Assembly (NCBI GenBank): GCA_011620045.1 | Contig: WOZY01000213.1 | Coordinates: 1-8,382, forward strand | Origin: Mesotoga sp. | GTDB taxonomy: Bacteria > Thermotogota > Thermotogae > Petrotogales > Kosmotogaceae | Direction of reading: 5' to 3' | DNA: 8,382 bases | Shown here: in pieces, positions 1 to 6,392 of the stretch | How positions within the stretch are numbered: position 1 is the first letter of the stretch | Layout: each line of letters starts with the position of its first letter | Made by a program: the position numbers and the translations under genes | The notes under the pieces: model-generated | What the model was told of the DNA's origin: nothing | Seen by the model: only the letters and a program-made list of their open reading frames with translations | The model's database searches: none

Positions 1-848
1 ATACCGATCAGCGTGCTCTTTCTTGGTCCAGTTTTCGATATCACTCTTCCGAAGAAGATATGAGAAAAGATCTGCATAAAGGGGTTTATCGAAGTAATAA
101 TTGCTGTAGCCGCTCCTGACAAGCCAATTCTTTCAGTCATGTATATTGCAATTATCGAGGTAGCTCCGGCCGTTCCGAGTTGTCTCAAGAAAGTGCCAGC
201 ATAAACAGCCCACAGTCCATTTTCCCAGAGAGGCGTAGAATCCTCTTTCAAGGGAAACAACCTGTTCAAGAAGCCCTTTCTACGAGATACGAGGTGTTCC
301 TCTTCCTTCAAGAAAAGAGCAGGTATGACAGCAATTAGGGCAACGAATGCATACCAGTTTATAGCCTGACTCACAGTGAAAAAGATGAGAAGAATCGAGA
401 GCAGAATTCTGCCAGTTAGCATTCCAGTTGAATTTGCAGTATTTAATATCGATAGTTCTCTTGAAGTATTCCTGACCGAATCGCGCGAATGTTCCGTGCT
501 CAGAGCCATTGCTATAGGTTCGAACCCAGCGGTGAAGAAAGCAATCAACGAAGAAAAGAGAATGAATACTATGGGAATCTCAATTACTGAATAGGCAAAA
601 TAGAGAAGGGCAGGCGTGAGTACAAGTAATATCATCAGTAGTTTTCGTTTTTTGAGTCCGTCAGCTATTGCTCCCCAGGCAGGAGAACCGAAAGTCTCCA
701 CAGCTCCTCTCACTGTTGTAAGAAGCCCAACCATAAGAAGTGAGGCCCCAAGTTCCCTTAGCTTCAGCTGTAAGAGCAAGCCAAAACCAAACATCACAAA
801 GAACACTAACAGAGATGTGAGCAAGAGTGGAAGACGTTTGTTATGCAA
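1..848 (-). CDS. MFS-type transporter, N-terminal 282 residues (3' end beyond window)
   Basis: This reads as an integral membrane transporter of the major facilitator superfamily. The frame is open without interruption from the left edge to a TTG start at 846-848. The start is chosen because AAAGGAG (857-863) lies 8 bases upstream and no ATG fits. Hydrophobic segments follow one another from residue 7 onward. The loop after the second segment reads GAIADGLKKRK (about residues 59-69), matching MFS motif A (G-x-x-x-D-x-x-x-R-R/K), which is the main evidence for the family. A charged central loop (LKEEEHLVSRRKGF) probably separates the two six-helix halves, and a third of the protein or more lies outside the window. 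The substrate cannot be told from the sequence. Unlike its neighbours it has no lesion in view. It reads away from the broken acetyltransferase gene upstream and has its own promoter. Confidence 0.85.
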   Translation of the reverse strand, partial: MHNKRLPLLLTSLLVFFVMFGFGLLLQLKLRELGASLLMVGLLTTVRGAVETFGSPAWGAIADGLKKRKLLMILLVLTPALLYFAYSVIEIPIVFILFSSLIAFFTAGFEPIAMALSTEHSRDSVRNTSRELSILNTANSTGMLTGRILLSILLIFFTVSQAINWYAFVALIAVIPALFLKEEEHLVSRRKGFLNRLFPLKEDSTPLWENGLWAVYAGTFLRQLGTAGATSIIAIYMTERIGLSGAATAIITSINPFMQIFSHIFFGRVISKTGPRKSTLIG

Positions 849-881
849 GGGAGATTCTCCTTTGGTTTTATGAATCTATAA

Positions 882-890
882 ATTATATCA
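882..890 (-). promoter_or_regulatory. extended -10 promoter of the MFS gene
   Basis: On the minus strand the sequence reads TGATATAAT, an extended -10 element (TG-n-TATAAT). It lies 34 bases upstream of the TTG start and 19 bases upstream of the ribosome binding site. There is no good -35 hexamer at 16-18 bases, as is common for extended -10 promoters. It lies in the 121-base gap after the acetyltransferase pseudogene, so the transporter probably has its own transcript. Confidence 0.6.
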
Positions 891-969
891 CTCTCACAAG
901 AAGGCTTAGCGAGACGTCGGCGTAGAGAAAGTTCGATTTTCAACAAGAGTCCCTGTGCACATAAGCCAC

Positions 970-1896
970 TTAGAGATTCTGATCACTCAAAACCCTTGTT
1001 CGAGGAGAAGAGAATTCTCGCATTCTAATAACCTCAGACCACTTGTGGTAATCACTTCCAAAAACGCACTCAAAGAACGTTTGGTCAACATCTTTTTTCG
1101 AAAGATCCTCGGCGATGAACGACAGAAGACCTCGACCTATTCCATTTCTACGGAAACTAGAGCCACTAAGATGAACTCAACAAATCCGAGATAGTTGAAA
1201 GTCATTGGGTGTTCGAAAATCGAATATATGAGAAGTCCCGCTGTTTCTTCTCATGTTGACGAATAAGTATTCTCTCGCCGGAGTCCAGAGCATTGTTCAA
1301 TGCGAAGAACAGCTCACTGGCTGTCACTGATAGCTGGTTTCCAATTGATTCTGCCATACATGACAGCTCAATGGAAAGCACTCTCAAATCCTCTGGAACA
1401 CCGCGAAATATCTCGAATGCGCTTTCGTTGAAAGCGCTGTATACTCTACTGAAGCTGAAGGATATCTTCGTTTCACTAAACCCTTCGCTCTTCAGAAGTT
1501 TCCAACCCGCACCGTCCCGGTATGTATTTGCAGTTACAGCAACATAAGATGAGTTTCCAAGTCAATTGACTGCATGCTGAAGTAGTAGCTGCCTTCCAGC
1601 TCCTTTGCCTCTGCGCTTCTTGACGAAATACAGGTCGTATATATGGCCTTTTTCTTCAATGGAAACTCTGTCCTCTCTCTGAGGACCGTAATGAACGTGT
1701 CCTACCATCTCAGAGCCGTTACTCAGATCAATCAAAGAATCTCCCTTCTCTAGAAAATTGTAGTAGACTTCTTCCACCGGACTGAGTTCGGAAAGTGAAT
1801 ACATTCCACTACTTGATTCTGGAATCGAGTAGTACATCTTTTTCACATTCTCTAAGCCTCTTCAGCAGAGGGCCTATCAATAGACAAATCCTTCAT
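970..1896 (-). pseudogene. tandem GNAT-family N-acetyltransferase, disrupted
   Basis: Joined across its lesions, this is a protein of about 308 residues with two acetyl-CoA-dependent GNAT domains. The first starts at ATG 1894-1896 (MKDLSIDRPSAEEA, with GGAG just upstream). It shows motif A as IYDLYFVKKRRGKGAG and ends in WKLLKSEGF. The second shows FVEFILVA followed by SFRRNGIGRGLL, again motif A (R-x-x-G-x-G), and ends at TAA 970-972. Four lesions break it: a one-base deletion near 1854 (GCTTTA to GCTTA), an in-frame TGA at 1562-1564 where the family alignment suggests Trp, a one-base deletion near 1207, and another near 1159. All three minus-strand frames are needed to read it. The shorter GTG-initiated frame 1562-1846 is only the first domain and is unlikely to be a true gene. 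The acetylated substrate is unknown. Confidence 0.8.
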
Positions 1897-1982
1897 TTTC
1901 TCCACTTACAGGTCAGACAACTCATACCTTTTTTCTTCCGCTACTGTATGATTATGGTAACTTAGCACATGGAGGTGTAGTA

Positions 1983-2876
1983 GTGAAAAGAATTATTCTG
2001 GTCTCAGCATTGTTGATTCTCTCATTGGTTGCTCTGGGACAATCAGAATTCATGATACCTATGAGCAAGGCTGATTTTGAATTGAGAGGACCTGTAAAAA
2101 CTGTTAAGATACTCTACCCCGAAAATGAAATGGAACTTGGAATCGACGAAGAAACTATGATTTCGGGGTACTCCATACTCTCTTTCAGTCAGCTGGGCGG
2201 TCTTGTTTCCCAGATTGAGTATGACAAAGAAGGCAACGAGAAGAGTGCAATAATCTTCAATTATGATGCCGAGGGCAAATTAGTCTCTGTATCAGGAAGA
2301 GAAAATGGCGTTGAAGAGTCAATCGATGAAATTAGGGTTGAAAACGGAAGAATTGCCGGAATAATCGTTGAAGACTCTGAAGGCGACTCCAATCTGGTTA
2401 TGGAATACGACGAAGCAGGAAGATTAGTCGCTCAGAAAATCAGTGGAATGAGCGAAGGACAGGAAATCGAGATGACCATATCGATGAAATACGATGACAA
2501 CGGAAATCTGGTTGAGGAATCCTTTGGAATGATGGGAATGGTCCTTACAAAGACCGTTTTCGAGTACAATGATAAGAACCAGAGCGTTAGAGAACTGGAG
2601 TATATGTACATGTTCGCAGAACCAGGCACCGAACCCAAGCCGATAGAATCTACTCTTGAATACAACGAAATGGGTGACGTTGTTCTTAGAGTATCTGACA
2701 GTAGTTTTGGTGAAGAGAAGGAAGCCGTTGTTTACGAATATGAATACGATTCCGCGGGCAACTATACACATAAGGTTGCTTACTATGTTATGGACATCGC
2801 GGAGCTCCAAAACGATAACTGGAAAGAAACGGCAATGATTGAAGAAGAAGAGACACGAGAAATTGAGTATTACTGA
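1983..2876 (+). CDS. exported protein with YD-like (RHS-like) repeats
   Basis: An intact 297-residue protein. The GTG start is supported by GGAGGTG (1971-1977) 5 bases upstream. Residues 1-19 form a classical Sec signal peptide (MKR, a long hydrophobic core, then VALG before Gln), so the product is secreted or periplasmic. The mature part is acidic and built from degenerate repeats of the form Y-D/N-x-x-G-N/K/R-L-V, for example YDKEGNEKS, YDAEGKLVS, YDEAGRLVA, YDDNGNLVE, YNEMGDVVL and YDSAGNYTH. They resemble the YD motifs of RHS/wapA-type beta-cage proteins. There is no polymorphic toxin C-terminus or RHS core boundary; the C-terminus is a short acidic tail. It therefore looks like a stand-alone beta-rich surface protein rather than an RHS toxin. 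A strong terminator follows 13 bases after the stop, so it is probably transcribed alone. The exact role is unknown. Confidence 0.8.
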   Translation: MKRIILVSALLILSLVALGQSEFMIPMSKADFELRGPVKTVKILYPENEMELGIDEETMISGYSILSFSQLGGLVSQIEYDKEGNEKSAIIFNYDAEGKLVSVSGRENGVEESIDEIRVENGRIAGIIVEDSEGDSNLVMEYDEAGRLVAQKISGMSEGQEIEMTISMKYDDNGNLVEESFGMMGMVLTKTVFEYNDKNQSVRELEYMYMFAEPGTEPKPIESTLEYNEMGDVVLRVSDSSFGEEKEAVVYEYEYDSAGNYTHKVAYYVMDIAELQNDNWKETAMIEEEETREIEYY

Positions 2877-2889
2877 TTGAATCAATAAG

Positions 2890-2917
2890 AAAAAGAGGGT
2901 GGAAACACCCTCTTTTT
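2890..2917 (+). terminator. rho-independent terminator of the YD-repeat gene
   Basis: A perfect 12-base-pair inverted repeat, AAAAAGAGGGTG (2890-2901) and CACCCTCTTTTT (2906-2917), encloses a GAAA tetraloop. The right arm ends in a T tract. The left arm's A tract means it could also act on minus-strand transcripts, but no minus-strand gene leads into it. Confidence 0.92.
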
Positions 2918-3194
2918 AGTTACGAAATCACTTCGTGCGGATTCTTTTCTGTTCGTTTGCTTTGAGTTCATGTTCGATTTCTTTTCCACTACTTTTCCCT
3001 ACAGTAGATGCCAGCAACTACATAATAAAGGGTCTTTACGAATTCAGATTGTAATAGTCAAATCATTCACCGGTCATAATCTGTATGTACTTACAGAGTC
3101 TAGAATCGGATGCAAAGTGACTAATATATAGTCCGTGTAGGAAAACGCAATCTCCGCATGAGAGGTACATAATATTACGCGGCTAAAGAAGATA
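2918..3194 (+). other. intergenic region before the caspase-like gene, no gene seen
   Basis: These 277 bases hold no convincing reading frame. The only sequence resembling a ribosome binding site, GAGAGG (3160-3165), is about 30 bases before the first ATG of the downstream pseudogene, too far to serve it. AT-rich stretches around 3121-3130 could be a -10 region, but no paired -35 is convincing. The upstream signals of the broken gene may have decayed with it. Confidence 0.4.
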
Positions 3195-4413
3195 ATGACA
3201 ATAATATTCGCTGCTTTGTGGTTCTCCTAATCTTGTCTTCCTGTATCCCAAAAGATCCCGTTGCCGCTGCCACGAAGAAGTTGGTTCAATTTATAGAATC
3301 CGAAAGAGAACCTGAGGGTCCATTCATCGGACTTCTTCTCGGTGAAGTGGGAGAGGGAGACGTCATTGGTTCTGAGAATGCTGGAGGACAACAGCTTCAG
3401 TTCCAGCTGCAGGCGATCAATCAGGCTGGCTATTTTTTCTATCTTAACGAAGCACGAGGAGCATTCTATGATCACCCTGGAAAACTCGTTGTTGTCTCCA
3501 AAGGCGGCCAGGTTATTTTTGAAGAAGACACTGAGGGCTGGCCAACACTAAATGGAAATATGGTTACAGCGATGAGCGACAGGGAAGTCTATCCGCTGCA
3601 GTTATTTGGGACAAATAGAAAACTGTCAAGCAGATAATCGCAGTTATAGATATCGATTGGATTATCCGATTTCTAAGGATAAAGGGAGCTGTAGTAACTA
3701 GTGACTCCAACCAGAAACCGTACTCAGAGGCTCGTGACGTTAGAAACCTAATGTCTGATGCCTTCAAGGCCATAATGGGTGATGACAGAGTGCGTGACGT
3801 GAAGTATGTTGCGGGTGCAGCCGCTCCAAACTGGACTGCCGTTCAAGCCGCGATCAATGATCTCTTAATGACAGAGAAGGTAAACTACATTACTCTCTAT
3901 TTCATCGCGCATGGAAACACTAACCCGATGAATCTTGGAGGGACAACTTTCTACGCGAGTCAGTTGAGAAGCTACATCGTTGAACATCCGAACGTAAAAT
4001 TCTGCATAATCATCGAATCCTTTCATGCTGGTAGCTGGCTTGAAGGCCTGAAATTCGGCGGCGTAACACCAGCAAACATCGAGATTATCATCACTACGAC
4101 TACCGCTGCCAAGAGCGCATACCCTGACTGTGATAGCTCGGGTGGATACGCAGATCACAATCCTACCGATATGTATGGGGAGTGGTCAGGGGACTTCCTT
4201 CAGAAACTAGCATATTACGCAAGTGACGCCCATTGGCCTGATGCGACTGCATATGCCACTGCCAAATCAATAGACTCATTGCCGGGTCTGTTCTATAAAT
4301 ACTACACAGCAATTAAGGGAGTCACTCCGTCCAGTACTTCATGGACCCTTACAGAGCACTCGGTTGCTGGATCAATTCAGGAACCAATGCGCTATATTAC
4401 CTGGACCCCCTGA
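3195..4413 (+). pseudogene. lipoprotein with caspase/legumain-like cysteine peptidase domain, frameshifted and catalytically dead
   Basis: Reading across two lesions gives a protein of about 406 residues. From ATG 3195 the first residues MTIIFAA join, after restoring one T in the run at 3215-3217, to VVLLILSSC, an N-terminal lipobox. A Gly/Gln-rich beta domain follows (to about 3600). A second one-base deletion in the A run at 3619-3622 shifts into the frame that holds the C-terminal domain. That domain has the caspase-hemoglobinase fold order: a beta strand (QIIAVIDIDW), a segment like a nucleoside-recognition loop (AVVTSDSNQKPYSEARDV), then YITLYFIAHGN with the expected catalytic His (CAT 3910-3912), then CIIIESFHAGSW, where family members have E/D-S-C-H-x-G. 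The catalytic Cys is Phe (TTT, 4021-4023). No good ribosome binding site precedes it. The frame ends at TGA 4411-4413, just before a terminator. Peptidase ancestry is inferred from motif order; the exact clan CD family (C11, C13 or C14) is not resolved. Confidence 0.7.
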
Positions 4414-4435
4414 AGAAAAACCCTTTCATACTGAA

Positions 4436-4460
4436 AAGCGGGCTACGCCCGCTTCTTTCC
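4436..4460 (+). terminator. rho-independent terminator after the caspase-like gene
   Basis: A perfect 8-base-pair stem, AAGCGGGC (4436-4443) and GCCCGCTT (4447-4454), with a TAC loop is followed by the pyrimidine-rich CTTTCC. It lies 22 bases after the stop of the pseudogene and insulates the next gene, whose -10 element starts 33 bases after the stem. Confidence 0.85.
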
Positions 4461-4486
4461 TCTTCAGTTCACTTTCGACAAAAAGC

Positions 4487-4492
4487 TATAAT
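4487..4492 (+). promoter_or_regulatory. -10 element of the HEPN gene (leaderless geometry)
   Basis: A perfect TATAAT ends only 5 bases before the ATG at 4498-4500. A transcript starting at the usual distance would begin at or next to the A of that ATG, and there is no purine-rich ribosome binding site. The -35 is weak (best candidate TTCAGT at 4463-4468, 18-base spacing). Confidence 0.5.
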
Positions 4493-4497
4493 TGGAT

Positions 4498-4983
4498 ATG
4501 GACATAATTTCGATTATCAAACCCGAAAAGCTGGAAGGCTATCAAGTTAGGAATAAAGTTCTCAGGGATGAGACGAGGCTTCTGAGGGCGGAAATAGAGC
4601 TCTTCAAATCTGAAAATGACAGTGTTATAAGAAGCTCGCTCTTCGAAAGTGCTGTCATTAGAGCTTCAAAGCTCGTAAGGAACAGCGGGTTCACAATGAA
4701 GAGTTTCCGCGAATACATTCGGCAGGCCTGTTCCAAACAATTCCGAAGAGAGCTCTATCGTGTTCTCGACGACTTTGAGAAGGAAGAAGCTCTACTTGCA
4801 AATAGAATAGTAAGACTCAAGAATCGCCGTGATCGAGTAATCGTTCATATGGACCCGCGCTTCGCCTTTCACCCTGAGCGTGAAGCAGAAAACAAAGTAG
4901 AGCTCGAAGATGTAGAAGCGATATGCTCTCATCTTGAAAGACAAATTGCTTTCTTCAGTGGAAAGCTCTTAGATGGTAGATGA
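4498..4983 (+). CDS. AbiU2-like HEPN domain protein
   Basis: An intact, almost wholly helical and highly charged protein of 161 residues. The ATG at 4498 is preferred over the in-frame TTG two codons upstream because the -10 element places transcription initiation there. Near the C-terminus the sequence NRRDRVIVHMDP gives R111-x5-H117, matching the R-x4-6-H motif of HEPN ribonucleases. The surrounding pattern (ANRIVRLKNRRDRVIVHMDP, residues 101-120) resembles the conserved LRN/D-K-x-x-A-H-x-D block of the AbiU2/HEPN group, which includes phage-abortive-infection and toxin-like proteins. Before it lie helices with ESAVIRASKLV and SFREYIRQ, also of that style. If it is active it would be a metal-independent endoRNase acting on cytoplasmic RNA. 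No partner nucleotidyltransferase or antitoxin gene is adjacent; the next 595 bases have no intact gene. Family assignment rests on motif reading and could be wrong. Confidence 0.55.
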   Translation: MDIISIIKPEKLEGYQVRNKVLRDETRLLRAEIELFKSENDSVIRSSLFESAVIRASKLVRNSGFTMKSFREYIRQACSKQFRRELYRVLDDFEKEEALLANRIVRLKNRRDRVIVHMDPRFAFHPEREAENKVELEDVEAICSHLERQIAFFSGKLLDGR

Positions 4984-5578
4984 AGCTGCCGTTTGAGTCC
5001 CAAACGAACCATTAGCAGTACTTCAGATCAGTCCCTCATCTAGAGACCGGCGTTTCCCATTGGAAAAGACTGAGCAAGACTGTCAAAAGATATTCGAATA
5101 TCAAGACTGAATGATGAGCGGTGCAGTAATGAGTTGTTATCTTGGGCCGCAAGTCAAGTAATAGATAAAAATCAAAGGCAACATACCAATGGGTTTCCTT
5201 TGATGAACTGAAACGGCTAAAGATTCTTCAATAAGGCAGCGCTTTAGACTGCTCTAGCCATCTGGTGAAGGCGGAAGAAATGCCCAATGAGTAATCAATC
5301 GAAGGTTTCTCCTGTGACAAATGAAGGTCCGGATTTCTCCCGTCCCATTCTATTTTGTAGCTTAGGAATCTGCAAGAGGATGGCGACTAAAAGGAGTTTT
5401 GGTGAGCTCTTTGCCCATGAGAGATTATATTGTCTGCACATAGAATTGTCAAAGAATACATGAATAGTCGAACACAAAGAGTTAACTTCGATCATCCCTT
5501 TCTGAGTTCGCACAAGGAAACGTGCCCCCTGTGGATTCACGAATGTTTTTTCGGAGGATTGTCTAGCTGTTCCACGTT
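4984..5578. other. gene-poor interval with possible coding debris and small repeats
   Basis: No reading frame here convinces me. Visible structure: three copies of AAGACTG (5066-5072, 5076-5082, 5103-5109); the perfect 14-base palindrome GATATTCGAATATC (5089-5102); the inverted repeat ATCAAAGG (5171-5178) and CCTTTGAT (5197-5204) around an 18-base loop; and GAAACGTG (5518-5525) with its inverse CACGTTTC (5573-5580). On the plus strand short open stretches follow one another in different frames, for example one reading SNELLSWAASQVIDKNQ near 5120-5170, then FDELKRLKILQ near 5198-5230. A 58-codon ATG frame at 5287-5463 has no ribosome binding site. These could be remnants of a decayed gene. A minus-strand frame at 5295-5582 has no start signal and no recognisable motif. 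Confidence 0.35.
5424..5452 (-). promoter_or_regulatory. perfect-consensus sigma70-type promoter facing left into the gene-poor interval
   Basis: On the minus strand TTGACA (5447-5452) and TATAAT (5424-5429) are separated by exactly 17 bases, so both hexamers and the spacing match consensus. Five bases after TATAAT comes an ATG (5416-5418) that opens an 18-codon frame (MGKELTKTPFSRHPLADS), the same leaderless geometry as the HEPN gene. No intact gene and no clear terminator follow on that strand. It may drive a small RNA, a leaderless small protein, or the remnant of a lost gene. Confidence 0.6.
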
Positions 5579-6254
5579 TCAATGAATCTCATGAGAGAAC
5601 AGCGGTAGGCTAATGAAGTTCAGAAGAGCATCATCTATTGTCTCTCTTCTCACAAGTTCGGAGCCCACCTCCTCGACTTTTAGGAGTATCTCTTTTCCTT
5701 CATCTGTTGGATCTCCCCTGTCAAACATTAGGTGAACATGTGGCCTGATTAAAGCACCGGAAAACACTGCGCTTGCATTCCCCGCCACTTCAAGTACGAT
5801 TCTTATAAGAGTGTCGAAGTTTTCTTTTTCCCACCAGCCGTCTGAAGATACCTGCACAATCTTCTCAGTCTTTCAGCCGGCTCTCAGCTTGGCTGTAGTC
5901 CTGCCATCAAGAATGCTGAGTACGGGATCTATCATAGGACATATTCTATTCATTAAGGTTCTGCATTTCTCCTTGCAATGGAATGTAAACTGGAACAGCT
6001 AATATAATAATCTCTGATTCTTTGATCTTCTGGTAGATCGGTTGCAGACTATCCTTTATGCAGCAGATTCCCGGCTCTATGTCCCAGCACTGCATATTTC
6101 CGCAACTGCAGGGTCGTGGTGAAAAGACGTTGGTAAAGAATAGTTCAGTATCACATCCCGCACTTTGAATTCCCTCTAGCAGCGGGAATAGCCGTCTTGA
6201 AGTGTAGCCCCTTTCCATCCTTGGGCTACCATTGAAGGCAATCGCTTTCATCAT
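5579..6254 (-). pseudogene. flavodoxin-like NAD(P)H-dependent FMN reductase, disrupted
   Basis: Joined across its lesions this is a protein of about 224 residues of the NADPH-dependent FMN reductase/flavodoxin-fold family. Tandem ATGs at 6252-6254 and 6249-6251 follow a strong AGGGGAGGTG. The N-terminus MKAIAFNGSPR is the phosphate-binding loop for FMN. A cysteine-rich segment (CSCGNMQCWDIEPGICC) is of the type seen in the iron-sulfur or redox-active subset, and AVPVYIPLQGEMQN is the second flavin-contact strand. An extra A near 5954-5956 then shifts the frame; the protein continues as MNRICPMIDPVLSILDGRT, meets an in-frame TGA (5873-5875), and resumes as KTEKIVQVSSDGWWEKENFDT to the TGA at 5579-5581. 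The gene lies 138 bases downstream of the radical SAM pseudogene on the same strand and was probably cotranscribed with it. The electron acceptor is unknown. Confidence 0.8.
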
Positions 6255-6265
6255 TTCACCTCCCC

Positions 6266-6358
6266 TCAAAGAGACCACTTCAGCTCTTCCAAATAGATTA
6301 CATTCTTTTGGTGAGCTATACCGCATTTAAGAAAGAAAAGTTCCGGCGTCAAACTCAC
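6266..6358 (-). other. 30-codon open frame between the radical SAM and FMN reductase pseudogenes
   Basis: A GTG at 6356-6358 opens a frame ending in VIYLEELKWSL and TGA (6266-6268), 11 bases before the reductase ATG. The frame also stays open upstream into the 3' end of the radical SAM gene. The composition (NLENIENEVSLTPELFFLKCG) looks protein-like, but no ribosome binding site or family is visible. It may be the 3' fragment of a gene lost by deletion, or chance. Confidence 0.2.
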
Positions 6359-6392
6359 TTCATTTTCGATATTCTCAAGGTTAGCTATAGGA

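Noticed and set aside
376..873. Plus-strand open frames under the MFS gene
   Set aside because: They run antisense to a continuous membrane-protein frame with motif A and a ribosome binding site.
1562..1564. TGA in the GNAT gene (and TGA 5873-5875 in the reductase) as recoded selenocysteine or tryptophan
   Set aside because: Other interrupted genes nearby carry TAA and TAG stops and frameshifts as well, so a single recoding rule does not explain them; no SECIS-like hairpin was evident after either TGA.
2424..2885. Long minus-strand open frame across the YD-repeat gene
   Set aside because: It is the antisense shadow of an intact gene with a signal peptide, ribosome binding site and terminator, and its own sequence shows no motif.
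5518..5580. GAAACGTG / CACGTTTC inverted repeat as ends of a small mobile element
   Set aside because: Only 8 bases long, no target-site duplication and no transposase; may be chance.
5295..5582. Minus-strand 95-codon frame in the gene-poor interval
   Set aside because: No ribosome binding site, no recognisable motif, and the consensus promoter at 5424-5452 lies inside it.
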